The position numbers were made by a program, and so were the translations under genes. From positions 1-5,655 of the forward strand of contig JALGTS010000087.1 of assembly GCA_029821255.1 (NCBI GenBank): a stretch of 5,655 bases of DNA. Reading direction: 5' to 3'. Shown here in pieces: positions 1 to 5,597 of this stretch. A model generated the notes under the pieces. That model was not told the DNA's origin, did no database searches, and saw nothing but the letters and a program-made list of their open reading frames with translations. Each line of letters starts with the position of its first letter. Within the stretch, counting starts at the first letter, position 1. The stretch is from Candidatus Zipacnadia bacterium. GTDB taxonomy: Bacteria > Armatimonadota > Zipacnadia > Zipacnadales > Zipacnadaceae.

Positions 1-98
1 CCAGCGAGCGCCTCAAGCAGGGATTTGAGGGCGGGGCGGTGAGCATGCTCACCGGCCTGGCCGGTGCGGAGGTTTTTGAGATATTGGGTGAAAGGCAT
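1..98 (-). CDS. Restriction-modification enzyme, probable type ISP/IIG, N-terminal fragment
   Basis: The reverse strand opens with an ATG at 98-96 and stays open to the window edge, giving 32 codons. The peptide begins MPFTQYLKNLRTG and continues with GEHAHRPALKSLLEALA. The pattern 'YLK-x-L-x-TG ... EH-x-x-RPALK-x-LLE-x-L' is what I know from the start of type ISP restriction-modification proteins and related large class IIG enzymes. These fuse an adenine-specific DNA methyltransferase to nuclease or helicase parts and protect DNA against phage. All catalytic regions would lie to the left of the window, so activity cannot be judged. No clear Shine-Dalgarno sequence precedes the ATG, and the frame stays open for at least ten codons upstream without a better start; this ATG was chosen because the family-like residues begin right after it. 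The family call rests on recognising about 30 residues; another large methyltransferase is possible. Confidence 0.6.
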   Translation of the reverse strand, partial: MPFTQYLKNLRTGQAGEHAHRPALKSLLEALA

Positions 99-200
99 AG
101 TAATTGGATGTTCGCGAGGGAGAGGAGAGAGACCTGCTAAGTGCGGCGGCGCCAAGGCAGTAGAGCAGCAGAACAACAGGGCAATCGCGGCAGAGGTGTC

Positions 201-242
201 ACTGCCCCGAGAGGCAAAGGGCAGTAGTTGGGGCAAGGCCCC
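201..242 (-). terminator. Paired hairpins after the PEPCK-like gene, weak terminator candidate
   Basis: The 166-bp gap between the PEPCK-like stop and the restriction gene contains two hairpins. The nearer has arms GGGGC and GCCCC (230-234, 238-242) around a 3-nt loop. The further has arms ACTGCCC and GGGCAGT (201-207, 219-225) around an 11-nt loop. Both stems are perfect and lie within 65 nt of the stop codon. Neither is followed by a U-run on the minus strand, so a classical intrinsic terminator is not shown. They may instead protect the 3' end or be incidental. The rest of the gap shows nothing recognisable. Confidence 0.25.
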
Positions 243-264
243 CTACGCAGGAAGGAGGCTGGAG

Positions 265-2043
265 CTAAAAATCCATAGCGGTATAGATGTCGGGGTCAAT
301 GCCAGGGCACTGGAGGTCATTGTAGTACTTGCCAAGGACGATCTGGGCGCGAAGGAGCTTCTCCATCTCTGCGGGGGTGCGATAGGTGAAGGGGTCAAGC
401 TCACGCAACCGTTGGTCGCTGATACCCGGGACGGATACCGGGACTAAGACTTTCTCACCCCAGATAGGATGAGGCTGCCACCGGACAGCTCCGCGGGCGG
501 CCTGGATGAGGAATACTTCGGTCTCCTCAATAGAAGGAGCCGTGCCGCCCACAGCCTTGGGGCCATCAGGGGTCTGCTCAAAACGGACGCGGGGCATTTC
601 ATACTCTTTCCCGTCAAGTCGGACCGGGCGCCACTCGTAAGCAGCGCCTACCTTGCCGGTAGTGTTGATCTGGTAGACCTGAATGGGGTCGCCTTCATCG
701 CGACGCTTGTGGAGGATTTCGCGAAAGCGATGGAGGTGCTGGGCGTTGGTTATGCCCATAGTAAAGGGGAGGCAGTAGCGGCTGGAGTACTTGGTCTCGC
801 CGATGCCTTCCTGACTCTGGGCGGGATGGCCGACGGTGCGGCCATCGGCAAGGACTTTAGTGGCAAAGTTAATGTCGTTGAGCTTCAGCCAGGCATAATC
901 GGTCAGATAGCCCGGACTGATGAAGACAGCCATATTGGGCGGAGCAGTGGAGTCAATGCTGCCGTCAAAGGCGCCGGTGTCTTCCAAGCGTAGGACGCTG
1001 CGGGCATTGCGGTTGAGCATGCCGTGATATTGAAAGAGCCGGGCAACGAAGGAGGGGTTTCCGTTCTCGTCCCATTCGGTATTCTCGTGGAGGGCCTCAG
1101 AGCTCATAGCCGCCTCATAGATGCCGGCCTGCCTGTCATCAACGCCTTCGGTTTTAGTCCAAGAGCCGCGCTCTGAGCCAAAGACGCGGTGGGCGAACCA
1201 GCCGATAACATCATCATTTTTGATGTAATTGTCATAGCATATTGCGGAGAGGTCGAGGCCGAATTTATCCCGATATAGCCGATAGACCCGGTCATTGAAC
1301 ACGTACATACCATGGGTGGACTTGCCGCTGCCAGTAAGTCCCCAGCAGCCCATTACAATGCGTTTTTCGGCACCGTCAGGAGTTTTCACAGTAAACTCGC
1401 GGCAGGCAGCATGTTCACCGGTACCGCCCTGGAGGTAGCAGTATCTGATCCAGTGAGCGAGGAATGCTTTTTTAACCTCACCCTGGTAGGAGCTAGCAGT
1501 GCAGATTGTGTAGTTGTGATTGGGGAAGCGGATGACCTGGAGGAGCCTACTGGGATCGTTGGGCATAGGGGGGTTGCCCAAATATTGGGGGATAAAGAAG
1601 AGGGTGGCGTCCGGATCTTCATTGGGGTCAGCAGGGAAGCAGATCTGCTGCCAGCGGTAAGGGATGTCAGGATACTGAGGGTCGCAGTAGAGGCGACAGT
1701 GCATTCGTACCGGCGACTGTGCGCTGCCCAAGTTAGCGTCGGTCTGGATCATGGGGCGAGTGATGATATGCTCCAACACGCGGAGCATCAGCCGGCGGTG
1801 GTTATCAGTTAATTCTTCCTCGGTATTGACTACAGAGGTGTTGGCGGCGCTACGATGCCAGATATTTGAGCCCCACCCCCAACTGTTGTTAGTATACCGG
1901 ATGCCGTAGGTCTTAGCTCGCTCAAACAGATCAGTAAGATTGTTCTGCAGAGCTTGAACACCGGCTGCTTGTTTGACTTCAATCGCTTTCTGTACCAAGT
2001 TGGGGAAGTTGCTAATAGTTATCTGGTCTGCAGTTATAGGCAT
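265..2043 (-). CDS. Divergent ATP-type phosphoenolpyruvate carboxykinase-like protein
   Basis: The product belongs to the fold of ATP-dependent PEPCK, which decarboxylates and phosphorylates oxaloacetate to PEP in the cytoplasm. Numbering here is from the ATG at 2082 (605 aa). Visible landmarks are YQGEVKK at 199-205 (the family's YxGExKK, with a metal-ligand Lys), His224 in TGEHAAC (the second metal-ligand position), a P-loop GLTGSGKST at 248-256, NDDVIGW at 289-295 (the family's GDDEHGW), TKT at 309-311, YEAAMSSEALHEN at 322-334, and NTTGK at 473-477. Differences from the usual 530-540 aa enzyme: the substrate-binding GRSPKDK motif is not intact (nearest HRSAANTS at 76-83), P-loop and DD are about 36 residues apart instead of about 14, and extra sequence follows NTTGK. 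Preferred start is the second ATG at 2043 (592 aa): GGGGG lies 7 nt before it, whereas the ATG at 2082 has no Shine-Dalgarno and sits inside a leader hairpin. Family membership is fairly safe; activity on oxaloacetate is an inference. Confidence 0.78.
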   Translation of the reverse strand: MPITADQITISNFPNLVQKAIEVKQAAGVQALQNNLTDLFERAKTYGIRYTNNSWGWGSNIWHRSAANTSVVNTEEELTDNHRRLMLRVLEHIITRPMIQTDANLGSAQSPVRMHCRLYCDPQYPDIPYRWQQICFPADPNEDPDATLFFIPQYLGNPPMPNDPSRLLQVIRFPNHNYTICTASSYQGEVKKAFLAHWIRYCYLQGGTGEHAACREFTVKTPDGAEKRIVMGCWGLTGSGKSTHGMYVFNDRVYRLYRDKFGLDLSAICYDNYIKNDDVIGWFAHRVFGSERGSWTKTEGVDDRQAGIYEAAMSSEALHENTEWDENGNPSFVARLFQYHGMLNRNARSVLRLEDTGAFDGSIDSTAPPNMAVFISPGYLTDYAWLKLNDINFATKVLADGRTVGHPAQSQEGIGETKYSSRYCLPFTMGITNAQHLHRFREILHKRRDEGDPIQVYQINTTGKVGAAYEWRPVRLDGKEYEMPRVRFEQTPDGPKAVGGTAPSIEETEVFLIQAARGAVRWQPHPIWGEKVLVPVSVPGISDQRLRELDPFTYRTPAEMEKLLRAQIVLGKYYNDLQCPGIDPDIYTAMDF

Positions 2044-2050
2044 AATACTA

Positions 2051-2055
2051 CCCCC
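2051..2055 (-). promoter_or_regulatory. Ribosome binding site for the PEPCK-like gene
   Basis: On the minus strand the run GGGGG precedes the ATG at 2043 with 7 nt between them, good spacing for a purine-rich Shine-Dalgarno. It favours this start over the ATG 39 nt upstream (2082), which lacks any such sequence. The run matches AGGAGG only in part, so the call is moderate. Confidence 0.5.
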
Positions 2056-2070
2056 GAACACACTGGCTAT

Positions 2071-2120
2071 AGCTCCTGGCATCGTGGCAAGAATGCCGTT
2101 TCTGCCTGGCAGATGGAGCT
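2071..2120 (-). promoter_or_regulatory. Nested hairpin in the leader of the PEPCK-like mRNA
   Basis: Three stems nest inside each other. The outer arms are AGCTCC/GGAGCT (2071-2076 with 2115-2120). The middle arms are GGCA/TGCC (2078-2081 with 2103-2106). The inner arms are GGCA/TGCC (2086-2089 with 2094-2097), closed by a 4-nt loop. Internal loops of 4-5 nt separate inner and middle stems; the junction to the outer stem is lopsided (1 nt against 8 nt). The structure lies between the predicted promoter and the ribosome binding site, ending 27 nt before the preferred start. It encloses the upstream ATG at 2082, which argues against that start. It matches no riboswitch class I recognise. A role in mRNA stability or translational control is inference. 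Confidence 0.4.
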
Positions 2121-2168
2121 CGCTACAGTCACGCTTAATTCAGTATAATGATATATTGTTTATTCTCT

Positions 2169-2197
2169 ATTATAGTGCATTTTCCTTCCTGTTGCAA
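2169..2197 (-). promoter_or_regulatory. Sigma-70-type promoter for the PEPCK-like gene
   Basis: Reading the minus strand, TTGCAA (2197-2192) and TATAAT (2174-2169) are separated by exactly 17 bp. The -10 box is a perfect consensus and the -35 box matches TTGACA at four of six positions. The surroundings are markedly AT-rich compared with the flanking genes. Transcription would start near 2162, giving a leader of about 119 nt to the preferred ATG. This promoter lies inside the gap after the sugar kinase gene, so the PEPCK-like gene can be transcribed on its own. Confidence 0.65.
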
Positions 2198-2252
2198 GCA
2201 GAGTTTGATCATATTGCTGACCCCAATAGTTTGGAGCAGCGAGCGGAAACTC

Positions 2253-2392
2253 TGGTGCCCCGGAAGCACCACGGCAGGAATGCCATCTATGGCAAGGTCA
2301 GAGCTATCGTGAAAAGGGTGCTTCTATAGAGAAGAGATACCTAAGAGGTACCTTAGAATAGATATAGGCCCTTGCCGGCCGGATTTGCGGCA
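2253..2392. repeat. Cluster of five short inverted repeats in the kinase-PEPCK gap
   Basis: The non-coding stretch 2198-2421 holds five perfect inverted repeats in 140 bp: TGGTGC/GCACCA (2253-2258, 2266-2271), TGCCA/TGGCA (2281-2285, 2290-2294), CTTCT/AGAAG (2321-2325, 2330-2334), CTAAG/CTTAG (2341-2345, 2352-2356) and TGCCG/CGGCA (2373-2377, 2388-2392). The last overlaps the palindrome CCGGCCGG (2375-2382). The stem at 2373-2392 lies about 30 nt after the kinase stop and could help end its transcript, but no U-run follows it on the minus strand. No open frame with recognisable protein character and no tRNA fold was found here. The function is unknown. Confidence 0.4.
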
Positions 2393-2421
2393 GTCTCTAC
2401 AGAATTCCCTTGTGTTTGGGA

Positions 2422-3390
2422 CTATGAATAACGCGCCATAAACTGTTCAACCTGCTCGGAGGTAGGGGGAGAGGCAAAGGCGGGCCGGCTTATCTTCACA
2501 GCAGCAGCGCCTGCACCCCAACGAACGGCCTGAGGCAGCGGCAAGCCGCGCAGGTAAGCTGCGATGAAGCCGGCATGAAAGGTGTCACCTGCGCCAACGT
2601 CGTATTGGACGGCCACCGGAAAGCTGGGAATGGTTGTGCGCAGCGAGACAGAAGCAAGCAATACCGGAGCATCTCCAGCAGTGATGATAACTACGGATGG
2701 CCCCAGTGCGCGAGCAGCATCCAGCGCCTGAAAGGCATCATCGGTCTGGAAGATGAAGCAAGCTTCATGATGATTCATCAGGACGATGTCGGCAGCAGCG
2801 ATGGCTTGCTTTTGAACGTCGCGGACGATTCGGAGCGGCTCAGACCAGGAATCTGGACGGTAGTTGACAGCATAACAGACAGTGCGATTGCCTCCACGGG
2901 CAATATTGGCGGCATGCAGGACAGCCTGGCGCAGAGGTTGAGCACGAATAGCAGCCTCAGTGAAATCAAACATCTTGGCGCGGAGAATCTCGCAGGAATG
3001 GAGAGCATTGAGGGTAAGAGTGGCCATAGGATCGCTAAATTCGGGAAGGCGGTAGAAATAGAATGTCTTCTGCCCAAAGCGATCGGCCCAGCAGAAGGAG
3101 ACCGGTGTGAGATGACCGGGAACGGACTTAATGGTGCTGGTATCTATTCCATACCCGGCCAGCCGCTTGATGAGCCAGCGGCCCAGCTCATCCTGGCCGA
3201 CGCGGGAGAGGAACCCAACTTTCGCACCAAGGGCGGCCAGCGCCAGGGCGAAGTTGGTGGCGGAGCCAGCCGGCATAGGTATAAAGCACTCAGCATCTTC
3301 CAGCGGAATGCCCGCTTCCTTAGGGGTAAGCTCCACCAGAGCTGAACCGATGACTACAACATCCAGAACGGAATTATTGGCCTGCTGCAT
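2422..3390 (-). CDS. PfkB-family carbohydrate kinase (KDG kinase/fructokinase-like)
   Basis: The 322-aa product is a complete ribokinase/PfkB-fold enzyme, which transfers the ATP gamma-phosphate to a sugar or sugar-acid hydroxyl in the cytoplasm. The N-terminus shows the first strand DVVVIGSALVEL, then PAGSATNFALALAALGAKVGFLSRVGQDELG at about residues 40-71, the first PfkB signature region. NYRPDSW at about 176-182 is the 'NYRP-x-LW' element familiar from 2-keto-3-deoxygluconate kinases, fructokinases and IolC. NHHEA (206-210) is the usual N-x-x-E motif. DVGAGDTFHAGF near 264-275 is the second PfkB signature, forming the anion hole, with Asp269 as expected catalytic base. The substrate cannot be settled from sequence; KDG, fructose and 5-dehydro-2-deoxygluconate are all open. 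The ATG at 3390 is chosen because AAAGG lies 6 nt before it; a TTG two codons upstream (3396) abuts that site directly. Length is normal for the family and there is no sign of damage. Confidence 0.88.
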   Translation of the reverse strand: MQQANNSVLDVVVIGSALVELTPKEAGIPLEDAECFIPMPAGSATNFALALAALGAKVGFLSRVGQDELGRWLIKRLAGYGIDTSTIKSVPGHLTPVSFCWADRFGQKTFYFYRLPEFSDPMATLTLNALHSCEILRAKMFDFTEAAIRAQPLRQAVLHAANIARGGNRTVCYAVNYRPDSWSEPLRIVRDVQKQAIAAADIVLMNHHEACFIFQTDDAFQALDAARALGPSVVIITAGDAPVLLASVSLRTTIPSFPVAVQYDVGAGDTFHAGFIAAYLRGLPLPQAVRWGAGAAAVKISRPAFASPPTSEQVEQFMARYS

Positions 3391-3396
3391 ATCCAA

Positions 3397-3401
3397 CCTT
3401 T
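3397..3401 (-). promoter_or_regulatory. Ribosome binding site for the sugar kinase gene
   Basis: The minus strand reads AAAGG, then 6 nt, then ATG at 3390. This spacing decides for the ATG over the in-frame TTG at 3396, which directly follows AAAGG with no spacer. Confidence 0.5.
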
Positions 3402-3484
3402 GTCTTCTAATGTCATCAGGAGTGGCAGCATCATTTGACGACGATATGGTTGCGAAGCAATAGGCAGGAATATTTCGCGGGAGG

Positions 3485-3514
3485 AGGGAATTATCCCTTT
3501 GCCAGATAGCTATC
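3485..3514. promoter_or_regulatory. Two adjacent palindromes in the divergent intergenic region, operator candidate
   Basis: The 288-bp gap between the divergent kinase and phosphodiesterase genes should carry the promoters of both. AGGGA-ATTA-TCCCT (3485-3498) is a 14-bp inverted repeat with a 4-bp centre. GATAGCTATC (3505-3514) is a perfect 10-bp palindrome. Six bases separate them. Palindromes of this size in a divergent control region fit a dimeric repressor or activator site, but no regulator gene lies next door and no family's box is recognised. I could not find a convincing -35/-10 pair for either gene here. A tandem CGGGGAGG/CGGGGAGA (3585-3600) is also present. Nothing else stands out in 3391-3650. 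Confidence 0.3.
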
Positions 3515-3650
3515 CGGGTATAAGCAAGTTTTGGGAAACCCTGCTTTTGAAGAACCGAACGGCAAATAGTATGGTGCTACCTGCCGGGGAGGCGGGGAGA
3601 ATGCTCTGCTCAAAGCGGCTTCTGTGCCAAGAGGGGGCAAGGGATTGTAG

Positions 3651-3667
3651 CTACCAGATGGTAGGGA
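3651..3667 (+). promoter_or_regulatory. Ribosome binding site overlapped by a small hairpin
   Basis: AGGGA (3663-3667) is the only Shine-Dalgarno-like sequence before the GTG at 3679, with an 11-nt spacer, somewhat long. A perfect hairpin CTACC-AGAT-GGTAG (3651-3664) includes the first two bases of this site. Folding of the mRNA could therefore compete with ribosome binding. Five base pairs is a weak stem, so a regulatory effect is only a possibility. Confidence 0.35.
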
Positions 3668-3678
3668 CGTGACCGATT

Positions 3679-5130
3679 GTGCTGTTGGTTGTTGGTCTGG
3701 ATGGAGCATCGTACGATTTGTGTGAGCAATGGATTGAGCAAGGTTATCTGCCTAATCTTGCTCGGATGAAGCAAGAAGGGATGCTGCTACCGCTCAAATC
3801 AACGATACCATCAGTGAGTCCCGTCGCCTGGTCTACGTTCATGACCGGGATGAACCCCGGGGAGCACGGCGTATTCGGTTTCTTCGTACCGGAACGGCAT
3901 AGAGCTTATGAGCCGCCTATGTGCTTCCGTCCAGTGAACAGCCGGGACTGCCGAGGTGAGCGTTTCTGGGAAAAGATGAACAAGGCAGGGCTGTCGACGG
4001 GGATAGTGGGCGTGCCCGTAACATATCCAGTGCAGCCGTTAGATGGGCATATGGTGGCGGGACTGCTGGCTCCGGGCCTAAGTACACCGGGGGCAACTTA
4101 TCCGCCTGGGTTGGGTGCTGAGATCATAGCCAAAGTAGGCCCCTATCGCCTGGTGCCACGGGGGATATACACGCCCGGTAGAGAGCAAGTTCTGATGCGA
4201 GAACTGCATAGCTGTCTGGAACTACGGGGCCGCTTGGCGCAATATCTGCTGGAGAACTACCGTTGTGATGTACATGTTTTCGTCTTGTACGAAACCGACG
4301 TGGTACAGCACAAGATGTGGCGGTTTATGGATAGCTCGCACCCGCGGTATAATAGTTCGGCCGGCAAGAAGTGGGGCACCGCTATTCGCGACATATATAC
4401 CCACGCCGACAGCATCGTGGGGCGGTTACTCAGGCAGTTAGGGCAAGATGACTCAATTGTAGTGATGTCAGATCACGGAGGTGGGCCGCTGCATGGGATA
4501 GTTCACCTGAATAGCTGGCTGCGGCGGCGAGGATACCTGGTAGAGAGAGGGGGCTGGCAGAGGTGGCTTGTAGGCCTCAATGGGAAGTGGGGGTTTGTAC
4601 AAGGTTGTGCAAGAATTGCTGGACTATTAGGATTGTTATCAGGAATCAGGATGAGGCAGGAGACCCGCAGAGCCTTGGCCAGTGGATTTCTTGGAGCCAA
4701 GAATATAGACTGGGGGCGCAGCACAGCATATAACCTGGGGTTTGAAGGCGCGATCTATACATTGGGGGAGAACCATTCAGCGATCGCGCAAGAAATAGCA
4801 GAAGCTCTCCGGTGCCTCCGTGCCCCAGGCAGCGGGCAGGCTCTTGTCGAATCGGTGCATACGGCCCAGGATCTCTATCGGGGGAGGTCAGTGGAGTATG
4901 CTCCCAGTCTTATTCTACAGTTAGCAGGAGGCAAATATAGCACATCGCAAAAGATGTTTGCACCACAGTTGGTAACCACACCAACTGATAGCGGGACACA
5001 TACCCCAACGGGCATACTTGGTGTTTGGGGACCTGGTACGGCAGCAATGGGTGCACGGCGCAATTTCGATATACAGATGATCCCGGATCTGCTGCTGGAC
5101 ATAGTAGGCATTGGTGGTAGTCAAAAGTAG
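3679..5130 (+). CDS. Alkaline phosphatase superfamily type I phosphodiesterase
   Basis: The 483-aa protein belongs to the type I phosphodiesterase/nucleotide pyrophosphatase branch of the alkaline phosphatase superfamily, two-metal hydrolases of phosphate esters. Metal ligands expected for the fold are visible: Asp8 in GLDGA, Asp207 and His211 in TDVVQHKMW, Asp265-His266 in MSDHGGG, and His441 in SGTHTPTG. The nucleophile position aligns with Ser47 in SVSPVAWSTFMTG, where nucleotide pyrophosphatases have Thr. NPGEHGVFGFF (59-69) and DWGRSTAYNLGFEGAIY (344-360) are further family landmarks. There is no signal peptide; the protein begins directly with the first beta-strand, so a cytoplasmic location is likely. 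GTG is the start because a stop lies three codons upstream in frame and only family sequence follows. The substrate is unknown. Relatives in environmental bacteria are often found near polysaccharide genes, which fits the possible Wzz gene downstream, though a 467-bp gap separates the two. The gene looks intact. Confidence 0.87.
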   Translation: MLLVVGLDGASYDLCEQWIEQGYLPNLARMKQEGMLLPLKSTIPSVSPVAWSTFMTGMNPGEHGVFGFFVPERHRAYEPPMCFRPVNSRDCRGERFWEKMNKAGLSTGIVGVPVTYPVQPLDGHMVAGLLAPGLSTPGATYPPGLGAEIIAKVGPYRLVPRGIYTPGREQVLMRELHSCLELRGRLAQYLLENYRCDVHVFVLYETDVVQHKMWRFMDSSHPRYNSSAGKKWGTAIRDIYTHADSIVGRLLRQLGQDDSIVVMSDHGGGPLHGIVHLNSWLRRRGYLVERGGWQRWLVGLNGKWGFVQGCARIAGLLGLLSGIRMRQETRRALASGFLGAKNIDWGRSTAYNLGFEGAIYTLGENHSAIAQEIAEALRCLRAPGSGQALVESVHTAQDLYRGRSVEYAPSLILQLAGGKYSTSQKMFAPQLVTTPTDSGTHTPTGILGVWGPGTAAMGARRNFDIQMIPDLLLDIVGIGGSQK

Positions 5131-5597
5131 AGGGCTCCGGCAGGAGAGAAACCTCAAGAAAGGCTCAAGGAAGTGATTAATAACGACCTATGACATAAGA
5201 AGTAACCACTTTATAGGGACCTTTGACCGTAGAAATAGGGACCTCCGGTCTAAGAATCTTATAGAACATTACCGTCCACCGACTTAAGTGATACCGTCCT
5301 CTGACCTCATTACAGAGCCATAGAGGCAAATGAAGTCAAGCATTATCCATACCGTAAGTGTCGTAGAAGGTACGGCTGTACTACAAGACAACATCTTGCA
5401 AAGAACCACGCGGCATACGTAAGGGCTTCCAATTTTTAAGGGAAGCAAATGTTGTTACTAACTCAGTTTTTATACATCAGCAGCACCTCAGTACAAGCAT
5501 AGGAGTCCAGCTCGCCCCAAAAGAGAGCTTTTGTAAGATCACGGCAGATACAGAGATAAATACAGCCGACAGCAGAACAAAACAAGTAAAGTGAATA
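5131..5597. other. 467-bp non-coding region between phosphodiesterase and downstream gene
   Basis: No coding frame of protein-like character was found on either strand; stop codons are frequent and the sequence is richer in A and T than the flanking genes. Besides the 22-bp repeat block, it holds a hairpin GCTTCC/GGAAGC (5425-5430, 5441-5446) whose T-run is in the loop, and a hairpin CAAAAG-AGAG-CTTTTG (5518-5533). Neither is followed by a T-run in either direction, so no intrinsic terminator is evident for the phosphodiesterase gene. TATACA at 5471-5476 could be a -10 box for the next gene, but no -35 at proper spacing was found. It probably serves as the control region and long leader of the gene at 5598. 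Confidence 0.5.
5213..5300. repeat. 22-bp-periodic degenerate direct repeats
   Basis: ATAGGGACCT occurs at 5213-5222 and again at 5235-5244; the two 22-bp blocks starting there match at 16 of 22 positions and both end in AGAA. TACCGTCC occurs at 5270-5277 and at 5292-5299, again 22 bp apart. The pentamer ACCGT appears four times on the same strand (5226, 5271, 5293, 5351). Twenty-two base pairs is close to two DNA turns, so the copies would face the same side of the helix. This would suit cooperative binding of a regulator before the gene at 5598, or be the remains of a tandem duplication. No known box is recognised. Confidence 0.4.

Noticed and set aside
469..993. Plus-strand open frame of 174 codons inside the PEPCK-like gene
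   Set aside because: It lies wholly antisense to a gene with clear family motifs and its translation has no recognisable domain.
1312..1812. Plus-strand open frame of 166 codons
   Set aside because: Antisense shadow of the PEPCK-like gene, overlapping its P-loop and metal-site region.
2144..2149. TATAAT on the plus strand as a promoter
   Set aside because: No -35-like hexamer lies 16-18 bp upstream and no plus-strand gene follows.
1973..2329. Plus-strand open frame of 118 codons reaching into the kinase-PEPCK gap
   Set aside because: It starts inside the PEPCK-like gene on the opposite strand, crosses its promoter, and shows no family features or ribosome binding site.
2198..2421. tRNA or other known RNA gene in the gap
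   Set aside because: The short stems do not assemble into a cloverleaf and no anticodon or T-loop sequence (GTTCGA-type) is present.
2575..3345. Plus-strand open frame of 256 codons
   Set aside because: Antisense to the PfkB kinase, whose signatures are unmistakable; the antisense translation is low in protein-like character.
5425..5446. GCTTCC/GGAAGC hairpin as a terminator for the phosphodiesterase gene
   Set aside because: The T-run is in the loop, none follows the stem in either direction, and it is about 295 nt past the stop codon.
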